Positions 9,200 through 16,300 of a DNA stretch of 37,474 nt are shown one piece after another. The notes beneath the pieces are model-generated. The model had not been told where the DNA came from. It saw nothing but the letters and a program-made list of their open reading frames with translations, and made no database searches. The stretch's first letter is position 1. The number at the start of each line of letters is the position of its first letter. A program made the position numbers and the translations under genes. The stretch is from an uncultured Lachnospiraceae bacterium (GTDB lineage: Bacteria > Bacillota > Clostridia > Lachnospirales > Lachnospiraceae): contig CAJKWK010000023.1 in the NCBI GenBank assembly GCA_905203555.1, positions 1 to 37,474 of the forward strand, given 5' to 3'.

Positions 9200-9709
9200 T
9201 TATGCCAAAAATCGAATTGCCGCGTCTCCAAAGAAATATCCCGCTCCTACAAATACCAGATTCCAGATGAAAATTCCAAGCACCGAACTGACCGTATATT
9301 TCACAAAATTCATCTGCACCATTCCTGCCGGAATAGAAATAATCGTCCTTACCATCGGTAGCAGTTTACTCACAAATACACCAACACAACCCTTTTCTCT
9401 CAACATTGCCATTTTGTCTTCAATGACCGGCTGATGTTTCGGAAATTTTTTAAAATATAATCGCATGACCTTAGGGCCGCCCCAACGGCCGAGCAGATAC
9501 AGCGCCCAGCTGCCAACCAAACCTGCTGCCACCGAAAGCACCATTACCATCGGAAAACTAATTTCCCCTCTCGCAGCCCAGATTCCTGCAAGCGGCATAA
9601 TCACGCCCGCCGGAAATCCCGGAAGATTCAAATATTCCAAAAGCACAATTAAAAAAATAAAAAATGCTCCATATTCAAGAAAATAACCAGTCAACATTTG
9701 GATACTCAT
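9200..9709 (-). CDS. DedA/SNARE-associated family membrane protein
   Basis: This DedA-family integral membrane protein has 169 residues with the chosen start. DedA proteins act in lipid flipping and proton-dependent membrane homeostasis. Features seen are a hydrophobic N-terminal re-entrant region (FFIFLIVLLEYLNLPGFPAGV), a glycine-rich SVAAGLVGSWALYLLGRWGG, the family signature SKLLPMVRTIISIPAGM, and two C-terminal membrane segments. ATG at 9709 has AGGTG six bases upstream; a GTG at 9718 is possible. It is the first gene of a cluster with a glycosyltransferase and a DUF374 protein. The ribosome site sits within one arm of a large hairpin (9718-9778). Confidence 0.88.
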   Translation of the reverse strand: MSIQMLTGYFLEYGAFFIFLIVLLEYLNLPGFPAGVIMPLAGIWAARGEISFPMVMVLSVAAGLVGSWALYLLGRWGGPKVMRLYFKKFPKHQPVIEDKMAMLREKGCVGVFVSKLLPMVRTIISIPAGMVQMNFVKYTVSSVLGIFIWNLVFVGAGYFFGDAAIRFLA

Positions 9710-9711
9710 AA

Positions 9712-9778
9712 AAAACACCTGCCTTTAGATCAATTCGTTTGACTTGATATCATCATACCGAATATATCTAAAGGCAGG
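9712..9778 (-). promoter_or_regulatory. Large hairpin with U-run in dedA leader (terminator or attenuator)
   Basis: A perfect 13-bp inverted repeat (CCTGCCTTTAGAT at 9718-9730, complement at 9766-9778) encloses a second 5-bp stem (9733-9737 with 9759-9763). Read on the - strand, the closing arm is followed by TGTTTTTT directly before the dedA ATG, and the arm itself contains the AGG of the ribosome site. It could be the terminator of xpt, a transcription attenuator for dedA, or a structure hiding the dedA ribosome site. I see no known riboswitch core. Confidence 0.55.
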
Positions 9779-9835
9779 CGTTATAAGAAATAAAAGAAAT
9801 TCTTAAGAAGATTAAAGAATTTGTGTATTTTTGAA

Positions 9836-10417
9836 TTATTGCTCCCGGAATACAATTTTTCCGGTCTGTGCGTCCATACTATCTACAATCGCCAGTGACT
9901 CTAACTGGAATCCAAGGTTGCGAATCATACGGCCGCCCTGCTGAAATCCCTTTTCAATTGCAATTCCGATTCCTTCTACAGTCGCTCCTGCAGACTGTAC
10001 AATCTGAATCAATCCTTGCAAGGCGCATCCATTTGCCAGAAAATCATCAATAATCAGCACATGATCGTCCGGGCCGAGAAATTTTTTTGCAACGATAACA
10101 TGATTGATACATTTATGCGTAAAAGATTCTACCTCTGCTACCAGCATTTCTCCTTCCAGATTAATACTCTTTGATTTTTTAGCAAAAACTACCGGCACAT
10201 GAAAATGTTGCGCTGCCACGCATGCAATTCCAATCCCTGATGCCTCAATCGTCAAAATCTTATTGATCGGCTTTTCCGCAAAACGCTTTTTAAACTCTGC
10301 TCCCATCTCATCAAACAATTCAATATCCATCTGATGATTCAAAAAACTGTCTACTTTCAGCACATTTCCTTCTTTTACAATTCCATCTTTTATAATTCTT
10401 TCCTCTAAACAATTCAT
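9836..10417 (-). CDS. xpt: Xanthine phosphoribosyltransferase
   Basis: Xpt converts xanthine plus PRPP to XMP in purine salvage in the cytoplasm. The 193-residue protein matches the family in length and sequence from MNCLEERIIKDG onward, with TIEASGIGIA, FAKKSKS and the PRPP-binding loop VLIIDDFLANG. Its ATG overlaps the stop of the upstream flavin reductase-rubredoxin gene (ATGA, 10414-10417), so translation is coupled. No purine riboswitch is visible upstream, unlike xpt-pbuX of Bacillus. Confidence 0.95.
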   Translation of the reverse strand: MNCLEERIIKDGIVKEGNVLKVDSFLNHQMDIELFDEMGAEFKKRFAEKPINKILTIEASGIGIACVAAQHFHVPVVFAKKSKSINLEGEMLVAEVESFTHKCINHVIVAKKFLGPDDHVLIIDDFLANGCALQGLIQIVQSAGATVEGIGIAIEKGFQQGGRMIRNLGFQLESLAIVDSMDAQTGKIVFREQ

Positions 10418-11031
10418 TGCTTTTTTTCCTCTTCTTTCTTCTCAAAATCAGATGCCGGATGCTTGCAGATCGGGCAGATAAAATCTTCCGGGAGTTCTTC
10501 TCCCTCATAGACATATCCACAGATCTTACATACCCAGCTCGTCTTCTTTACCGGCTTCGGGGCAGGTTTCACATGTTTTTGATAATAGCTATAGGATACC
10601 GGCTCCTGCTCACTTAATATTCTAGCATCTGTCACATCTGCCAGAAACATCGTATGCGTTCCCATATCTGTCTCAGAAATCACCTTGCCGGAAATATATG
10701 CACTTGTCATCTCCGGTATGTACACAATCCCATTTTCTGCACGCGGATACGCTCTGTCCTGCATCTTATCCACATCTCTTCCGCTCTGAAAACCAAAATG
10801 CTGGAAAATATCAAAGGTCACATCTTCACTTAGACAAGAAACGTTAAATGCCTTTGTCTTCTGAATCATATCATGTGTATAGTTCTGTTTATTTACTACA
10901 ATGATCATTCGGTTCGGTGTAGTCGTTACCTGCATTGCCGTATTGATAATACACCCATTGTCTTTTATCCCATCTTTTGCAGTCAACACAAACAGCCCAT
11001 ACGTCAACTTATACATTGCCGCCTTATCCAT
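10414..11031 (-). CDS. Flavin reductase domain fused to C-terminal rubredoxin
   Basis: This two-domain redox protein has about 205 residues. The N-terminal 150 residues are a flavin reductase-like FMN-binding split-barrel (TYGLFVLTAKDG, NGCIINTAMQVT, FNVSCLSEDV). The C-terminal 40 residues form a rubredoxin with two CxxC knuckles (WVCKICGYVY and ICPICKHPASDF). Such proteins pass electrons to diiron or flavodiiron oxidases and peroxidases in anaerobes, often for oxygen or peroxide defence. The start at 11031 (MDKAAMYKL) has AAGGAGG seven bases upstream; an ATG at 11070 lacks one. The C-terminus is a lysine/glutamate tail. Coupling to xpt is unusual and unexplained. Confidence 0.88.
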   Translation of the reverse strand: MDKAAMYKLTYGLFVLTAKDGIKDNGCIINTAMQVTTTPNRMIIVVNKQNYTHDMIQKTKAFNVSCLSEDVTFDIFQHFGFQSGRDVDKMQDRAYPRAENGIVYIPEMTSAYISGKVISETDMGTHTMFLADVTDARILSEQEPVSYSYYQKHVKPAPKPVKKTSWVCKICGYVYEGEELPEDFICPICKHPASDFEKKEEEKKQ

Positions 11032-11121
11032 ACGAAAGCCTCCTTCGTCAAACCGGGATTCATCCCGCATCTTTTAATCACAACATCTTATATCAAGTAT
11101 AGCACAGAACAGTTCGATACT

Positions 11122-11613
11122 CTACAAAAATTCCTCGCGCATTACAATTCTCTGATTTCGGCTTCCTCTGAACTCCAGCGACAGATCTTTTTCCGCCTCA
11201 ATAAATTCTCCATCCACCAGTACATCTATGTAAGAGAACATCTCTCTTGTCACTTCCGTAAATACTTTCCCGCCTTCGACCAAATCCACATCATAAAGAT
11301 ATCCTGTATAACACCAGATATTTTTTTGCGGATAAGTTTCTCTGATCTTCTTCAGCAAATGTACCAGCACAACTTGATTCTCCGGCTCAAAAGGTTCGCC
11401 GCCAAGCAGCGTAAATCCCTGTATATAATCCGGTTCCAGCAACTGCAGCAGCTCCGTTTCTGTTTCCTCCGTATACGGCTGTCCAAAATTAAAATCCCAA
11501 GTTTCCGCATTAAAACAGCCTTTGCAATGATGTCTGCAGCCTGACACAAACAAACTGATTCTCACACCCGGTCCATCTGCAATATCACAATTTTTAATAT
11601 TTGCGTAATTCAT
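11122..11613 (-). CDS. nrdG: Anaerobic ribonucleotide reductase activating protein NrdG
   Basis: NrdG is the radical SAM activase that installs the glycyl radical on NrdD. The 163-residue protein has the CX3CX2C cluster motif in GCRHHCKGCFN, then TLLGGEPFEPEN and the NIWCYTGY segment typical of the family. It lies 155 bp after nrdD in the same direction, the usual order. The gap contains a 10-bp hairpin (11699-11738) and a TATTAT hexamer, so nrdG may have part of its expression from its own promoter. The ribosome site is weak (GGGTG). Confidence 0.95.
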   Translation of the reverse strand: MNYANIKNCDIADGPGVRISLFVSGCRHHCKGCFNAETWDFNFGQPYTEETETELLQLLEPDYIQGFTLLGGEPFEPENQVVLVHLLKKIRETYPQKNIWCYTGYLYDVDLVEGGKVFTEVTREMFSYIDVLVDGEFIEAEKDLSLEFRGSRNQRIVMREEFL

Positions 11614-11698
11614 ATTCTTTCACCCACTTTCGTTATTTTCCTGTTCTCTAACATATAAAGCATCCCGGCATTTTTATCTGATTCACGTATAATATAGC

Positions 11699-11738
11699 AA
11701 AGAAAGCATAGCAGACAAAAATCCACTGTGCTTTCTTT
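11699..11738. terminator. Hairpin between nrdD and nrdG
   Basis: Inverted repeat AAAGAAAGCA (11699-11708) with complement at 11729-11738 and a 20-base loop. The T-rich tail is stronger on the + strand side; on the - strand, the direction of nrdD and nrdG, the tail is weak. It may act as partial termination or as an RNA-stability element between the two genes. Confidence 0.4.
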
Positions 11739-11768
11739 TGATTTTTTTATTTTTAGAAATCAGAAATT

Positions 11769-13952
11769 TTACAAGTGTAATACACGATCCTTGATTTCCT
11801 GTGTACGTCCCTGATTCCAGAACTGTGTTCCGATATATCCACAAGTTCTGCGGGCAACAGACATCTTTTCCTGATCCCGATTGCCACAATTCGGGCATTC
11901 CCAAATCAGCTTTCCGGATTCATCTTCGATAATTTTGATTTCCCCATCATATCCACAGCACTCGCAGTAATCACTCTTTGTGTTCAATTCTGCGTACATA
12001 ATATTCTCGTAAATAAACTTCATCACTGACAGTACTGCCGGAATATTATTCTGCATATTTGGAACTTCAACATAACTGATTGCTCCACCCGGAGACAGTT
12101 TCTGGAATTCTGATTCAAACTTCAATTTATCAAATGCATTGATTTCTTCGGAAACATGCACATGATAACTATTGGTAATATAGTTCTTATCTGTTACACC
12201 ATCGATAATTCCAAAACGTTTCTGCAGACATTTTGAGAATTTGTATGTTGTAGATTCCATTGGTGTTCCATATACAGAGTAACTGATATTCTCTGCCGCT
12301 TTCCACTCTGCACACTTATCATTCAATCTCTGCATTACTTTTAAGGCAAATTCTCTTGCTTCCGGATGTGTATGTGATACTCCATACATTCTCATACACA
12401 TTTCATGCAGACCTGCATATCCAAGTGAAATGGTTGAATATCCACCGTAGAGCAGCTTATCAATTGTCTCTCCCTTTTTCAAGCGTGCCAGCGCACCATT
12501 CTGCCAGAGAATCGGAGCTACGTCAGACACTGTTCCTAATAAACGTTCATGTCTGCACCGAAGCGCTCTGTGACAAAGTTCCAGACGTTCATCCAAAATT
12601 GCCCAGAACTTCTCAAAATCACCTTCTGATGAACATGCCACATCCACCAGATTGATCGTAACAACCCCTTGATTAAACCGTCCGTAGAATTTATAACTTC
12701 CATCTGGATTTTTCTGATTTTCTTCTACTGTCAAGAATGAGCGGCAACCCATACAGGTATATACACAGCCCTTTTTTAATTCCTTCATAATCTTTGCTGA
12801 GATATAGTCCGGAACAAGACGTTTTGCAGTACATTGTGCAGCCAGCTCTGTCAGATGCCAATACGGTGCATCTTCTGTAATATTATCCTCATCCAATACA
12901 TAAATCAATTTCGGGAATGCCGGTGTAATCCAAACACCTTTCTCATTCTTCACTCCCTGCATACGCTGAATCAATACTTCCTCAATAATCATTGCAAGGT
13001 CATCTCTTGTCTGGCCTTCCGGAACTTCATCCAAATACATAAACACCGTAACAAATGGAGCCTGTCCATTACAAGTCATCAATGTAATTAACTGATACTG
13101 AATTGTCTGAATACCACTTTTCACCTCATCCCGCAGCCGGCGTTCTGTCACTTTAGAAATGATTGCCTCATCCAGACTTTCTCCGCACTCCGTCCGCTCC
13201 GCAATGATATTCTTACGAATCTTCTGTCTGCTGACATCTACAAACGGCGCTAAATGAGCCAGTGTAAAGGACTGTCCGCCGTACTGATTACTTGCCACCT
13301 GTGCAACAATCTGTGTTGTAACATTACATGCAGTAAAGAAACTGTGCGGTTTTTCAATCATTGTTTCGCTAATCACAGTACCGTTCTGCAGCATATCTTC
13401 CAAGTTGATCAGATCGCAGTTATGCTCTCTTTGCGCATAATAATCGGTATCATGGAAATGAATGATTCCTTCTTCATGTGCCTTTACAATCTCTTCCGGC
13501 AGCAATACTCGTTTTGAAAGATCCTTACTTACCTCTCCTGCCATATAATCTCTCTGCGTAGAATTGATTACCGGATTTTTGTTCGAATTTTCCTGTTTCA
13601 CTTCTTCGTTGATATGATCCAAAAGTGCAAGAATTCCATTATCTGTCGTGTTGGACTTTCTGCTGATTTCTCTCTTATAGCGATAACGCACATACTTCTG
13701 CGCCACTTCATAACCACGCATTCCCATAATGCCGGTCTCTACCATATCCTGAATATCTTCTACATTTACCGCATGGGTAGACTGCTCCACTTCTTTGGCA
13801 ATCATATCCCCAATCGCCTCGATCTGATACTCATTCAATCTGTGAAGTTTATCAATTTCATTATTCGCTTTTCGAATGGCATTTGTAATCTTAGAGACAT
13901 CAAAACGAACCTCTTTTCCATTTCTCTTAATAATGTTTGTTTTTACTTCCAT
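11769..13952 (-). CDS. nrdD: Anaerobic ribonucleoside-triphosphate reductase NrdD (class III)
   Basis: NrdD reduces ribonucleoside triphosphates to deoxynucleotides without oxygen, using a glycyl radical made by NrdG. The 727-residue protein begins with an ATP-cone (about residues 3-95). It contains the glycyl-radical enzyme core with CNGQAPFVTVFMYLDE and HFHDTDYYAQREHNC-type segments. It ends with the zinc site CECCGYDGE/CPNCGN and the radical loop RRTCGYIGT. Length and motifs are complete. The leader at 13953-14100 carries NrdR-like boxes around a TATAAT promoter. Confidence 0.97.
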   Translation of the reverse strand: MEVKTNIIKRNGKEVRFDVSKITNAIRKANNEIDKLHRLNEYQIEAIGDMIAKEVEQSTHAVNVEDIQDMVETGIMGMRGYEVAQKYVRYRYKREISRKSNTTDNGILALLDHINEEVKQENSNKNPVINSTQRDYMAGEVSKDLSKRVLLPEEIVKAHEEGIIHFHDTDYYAQREHNCDLINLEDMLQNGTVISETMIEKPHSFFTACNVTTQIVAQVASNQYGGQSFTLAHLAPFVDVSRQKIRKNIIAERTECGESLDEAIISKVTERRLRDEVKSGIQTIQYQLITLMTCNGQAPFVTVFMYLDEVPEGQTRDDLAMIIEEVLIQRMQGVKNEKGVWITPAFPKLIYVLDEDNITEDAPYWHLTELAAQCTAKRLVPDYISAKIMKELKKGCVYTCMGCRSFLTVEENQKNPDGSYKFYGRFNQGVVTINLVDVACSSEGDFEKFWAILDERLELCHRALRCRHERLLGTVSDVAPILWQNGALARLKKGETIDKLLYGGYSTISLGYAGLHEMCMRMYGVSHTHPEAREFALKVMQRLNDKCAEWKAAENISYSVYGTPMESTTYKFSKCLQKRFGIIDGVTDKNYITNSYHVHVSEEINAFDKLKFESEFQKLSPGGAISYVEVPNMQNNIPAVLSVMKFIYENIMYAELNTKSDYCECCGYDGEIKIIEDESGKLIWECPNCGNRDQEKMSVARRTCGYIGTQFWNQGRTQEIKDRVLHL

Positions 13953-14029
13953 CGCTGTTCACAACCCCTTTTCTTGATTTTCCACGCTTTCTCCGCATTT
14001 ATAAGACCTTGTGCCAGTCCCATTTTTCA

Positions 14030-14105
14030 CAACTATATGTTGTTTTTCCATCCCTTATTATACAATATCTTGTGCCTGTAAATCTATGATACCCTATATA
14101 GTCGT
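14030..14105 (-). promoter_or_regulatory. nrdD promoter with NrdR-like boxes
   Basis: On the - strand a TATAAT -10 is at 14057-14062, with a weak GATTTA-like -35 about 16 bases upstream. Two sequences match the NrdR consensus ACACWATATATWGTGT: 14060-14075 (ATACAATATCTTGTGC, about 13 of 16) and 14030-14045 (about 11 of 16). Their centres are 30 bp apart, close to three helical turns. A third AT dyad, CTATATAG at 14094-14101, is centred another 30 bp away but fits the consensus poorly. The placement over and just after the -10 is what a repressor of nrd genes would use. The rest of 14106-14318 holds no gene I can recognise. Confidence 0.65.
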
Positions 14106-14318
14106 AAAATGGAAGAATAACTTTTCTCAATTTTTATCGCTTTTGTCTGATAACTTCACCACTCTAATAGTTGTTCAACGCAATTTTTATTTTATGTATA
14201 TACTTTTCTACCAGTATGAGTTCCATTTCGATTTTCGAATCTGCACCGGCGTTTCCTCCTGCCTGTTTCACACTGTTCAAAACAGGCCACCGGACTGTTT
14301 TACCGTATGCCTGACATC

Positions 14319-14356
14319 AAAAAAAAGGCGTAAGTCTTCTCACAACTTACGCCTTT
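14319..14356 (-). terminator. Intrinsic terminator downstream of tRNA-Gly
   Basis: On the - strand a 10-bp stem (AGGCGTAAGT with complement; 14326-14335 and 14345-14354) with a 9-base loop is followed directly by a run of seven T. It ends transcription coming from tRNA-Gly, and possibly read-through from the purF-like gene. The 130 bases between the tRNA and this hairpin hold only a small palindrome and no convincing gene. Confidence 0.8.
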
Positions 14357-14485
14357 GATGATTTTCATTTAATTGTTCATCCCATCCTGTCTCTATCATA
14401 AATTCCGAAAACGAAAGAGGATCCTTTCCCGCACATTCAGTTGAATGTTCTATCACATAAAAATCAGGATTTTATGCAGCAAAAA

Positions 14486-14556
14486 AGCGGGTGATGGGAA
14501 TCGAACCCACGTATCCAGCTTGGAAGGCTGGTGTTCTACCATTGAACTACACCCGC
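14486..14556 (-). tRNA. tRNA-Gly (anticodon TCC)
   Basis: The - strand folds as a full cloverleaf: acceptor GCGGGTG pairing with CACCCGC, D-arm GTTC/GAAC, anticodon arm CCAGC-CTTCCAA-GCTGG with anticodon TCC, and T-arm GTGGG-TTCGATT-CCCAT. The discriminator is U and CCA is not encoded; a T-run follows at once. It reads GGA and GGG glycine codons. A promoter lies about 30 bp upstream. Confidence 0.97.
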
Positions 14557-14586
14557 GTTTGATGTGTTATCTTTAACACGAGTGAT

Positions 14587-14615
14587 ATCATATCATAGGT
14601 TCTTTTAAAAATCAA
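14587..14615 (-). promoter_or_regulatory. Promoter of tRNA-Gly
   Basis: - strand -35 TTGATT (14610-14615), a 17-bp spacer, and -10 TATGAT (14587-14592), about 30 bp before the mature tRNA 5' end. A second overlapping TATGAT lies 5 bp closer to the -35 but at a poor spacing. Confidence 0.75.
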
Positions 14616-14727
14616 TAGCTTTTTTTAATTTTTTTATTTTTTTCTATTATTTTTTTGACACATCTTATTTTTTCTGCATTGTCCAGTATATCTGCAGTTT
14701 TCCACTTACAGGATTCTTCTACTAATA

Positions 14728-16137
14728 TTACTCTTTTCCGTTAAAACAATAGGTGCAAAGTTTACATTCCGGCAATCCAATCGCCTCGATCATATCATCC
14801 AGCCGATGATAGCGCAGCGTTGTAAAATTCTGACGTTTCCGTACCTCTTCCACCATCTCTTCATACTTCTTACTGCAAGGATCCGCATACTCTGCCAAAA
14901 TCTCCGGTGTAACCTCTTCTTCCCGCTCTGCAATGATCCTTCTCGTAATCAGATCCAGCTCAGATTTTGAGCGTGAGAAATTCAAATATTTACATCCAAA
15001 CAAAAGCGGCGGACATGCAGGACGCACATGAACCTCTTTTGCTCCGCTCTGGTACAAGAACTCTGTTGTTTCCCTCAGCTGTGTACCACGCACGATGGAA
15101 TCATCAATCAAAAGCAATTTCTTGTCTTCAATCAATGCCTGAACCGGAATCAATTTCATCCTGGCAACCAATTCACGCTGACTCTGATTGGTCGGCATAA
15201 AAGAACGCGCCCAGGTCGGCGTATATTTGATAAATGGTCTTGCATATGGAATTCCGGATTCATTCGCATAACCGATCGCATGTGCGATTCCGGAATCCGG
15301 CACTCCTGCCACAATATCCGGCAAAACACTGTCTCCATCCCGTTTTGCCAACATACTTCCGCATTTATAACGCATTTGCTCAACATTGACTCCTTCATAA
15401 GACGAAGTCGGATACCCATAATACACCCAGAGGAAGGAACAAATCTTCATCTCTTCTCCCGGAGGGCTGACTGTTTCTACACCGTCTGCTGTGATATGCA
15501 CAATCTCAGCCGGTCCCAATTCCTTATAGTCATTGTAGCCCAGATTAATATATGCAAAACTTTCAAATGAAACGCAATACCCATCATCTCTCTTTCCGAC
15601 TACCAGCGGAGTACGTCCATATTTATCTCTGGCTGCATACAGACCATCCTTTGTCATCAGGAGCAATGTCATAGAACCATCGACCAGCCCCTGTACATAC
15701 TTGATTCCCTCCACAAGACTGTCGGCCTTACAAATCAAAGAAGCAACCAGTTCCGTCGCATTGATCTTACCGCCGCTCATCTCCTGAAAATGCGTATGTC
15801 CGTTTTTATATAATTTTTCCAAAAGTTCTTCTTCATTATTGATCTTACCAACTGTTGTGATTGCAAAACTTCCGAGATGAGACTGAATCAATAAAGGCTG
15901 CGGCTCATAATCAGAAATACATCCGATGCCCAGATGTCCCTTCATCTCATCCACATCTTTTTCAAATTTTGTTCGGAATGGAGAATTTTCTATATTATGA
16001 ATCGCTCTCTGAAATCCATCCTCTCCGTACATTGCCATTCCACCGCGTCTCGTTCCGAGATGTGAATGGTAATCTATGCCATGAAACAATTCCAAGGTAC
16101 AGTTATTCTTTGATGCTACGCCAAAAAATCCACCCAT
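14728..16137 (-). CDS. PurF-like amidophosphoribosyltransferase paralogue lacking glutaminase catalytic residues
   Basis: This 469-residue protein has the PurF domain order: N-terminal Ntn glutaminase-like domain (about 1-230) and PRPP transferase domain with LLLIDDSIVRGTQ (about 341-353). The four cysteines that hold the [4Fe-4S] cluster in Bacillus-type PurF are recognisable (C233, C382, C461, C464). The N-terminus is MGGFFGV where active PurF proteins expose a catalytic Cys (CGVFG). Other glutaminase residues are also lost: the HxR motif is CIS (73-75), the Asn-Gly is VG (96-97) and the Asp is A127. The start is firm, with AGGAG just upstream. It may use free ammonia, another donor, or act as a regulator; a canonical purF is presumably elsewhere. 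It is usually annotated simply as amidophosphoribosyltransferase. Confidence 0.88.
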   Translation of the reverse strand: MGGFFGVASKNNCTLELFHGIDYHSHLGTRRGGMAMYGEDGFQRAIHNIENSPFRTKFEKDVDEMKGHLGIGCISDYEPQPLLIQSHLGSFAITTVGKINNEEELLEKLYKNGHTHFQEMSGGKINATELVASLICKADSLVEGIKYVQGLVDGSMTLLLMTKDGLYAARDKYGRTPLVVGKRDDGYCVSFESFAYINLGYNDYKELGPAEIVHITADGVETVSPPGEEMKICSFLWVYYGYPTSSYEGVNVEQMRYKCGSMLAKRDGDSVLPDIVAGVPDSGIAHAIGYANESGIPYARPFIKYTPTWARSFMPTNQSQRELVARMKLIPVQALIEDKKLLLIDDSIVRGTQLRETTEFLYQSGAKEVHVRPACPPLLFGCKYLNFSRSKSELDLITRRIIAEREEEVTPEILAEYADPCSKKYEEMVEEVRKRQNFTTLRYHRLDDMIEAIGLPECKLCTYCFNGKE

Positions 16138-16161
16138 TTTCTGTCTCCTTTTCTATCTGTC

Positions 16162-16190
16162 TTTATACAAACAACCCTTAATCCAAACAA
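16162..16190 (-). promoter_or_regulatory. Promoter of the purF-like gene
   Basis: - strand -35 TTGTTT (16185-16190), 17-bp spacer, -10 TATAAA (16162-16167), about 25 bp before the ATG at 16137. A single CGAAC-containing sequence at about 16203-16213 recalls half a PurR box but has no partner. Confidence 0.6.
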
Positions 16191-16300
16191 GCCTTAGTTT
16201 ACCACGAACATTTGAGGAAAAAAACCTCCCTGCAGCGATTTTTTTATTATTTAAATTTATAAATTTTTATAAGTGCCTCTCTGATTCCCATAAAACTGTT

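Noticed and set aside
11032..11121. Purine riboswitch upstream of the flavin reductase-xpt pair
   Set aside because: The leader is only about 90 bases, with one small 6-bp hairpin and none of the conserved purine-aptamer junction bases.
10873..11544. Long + strand open frame opposite nrdG and the flavin reductase gene
   Set aside because: It overlaps two well-supported - strand genes and has shadow-like composition.
16200..16215. PurR box upstream of the purF-like gene
   Set aside because: Only one degenerate half-site (CGAAC) is present, without a paired copy.
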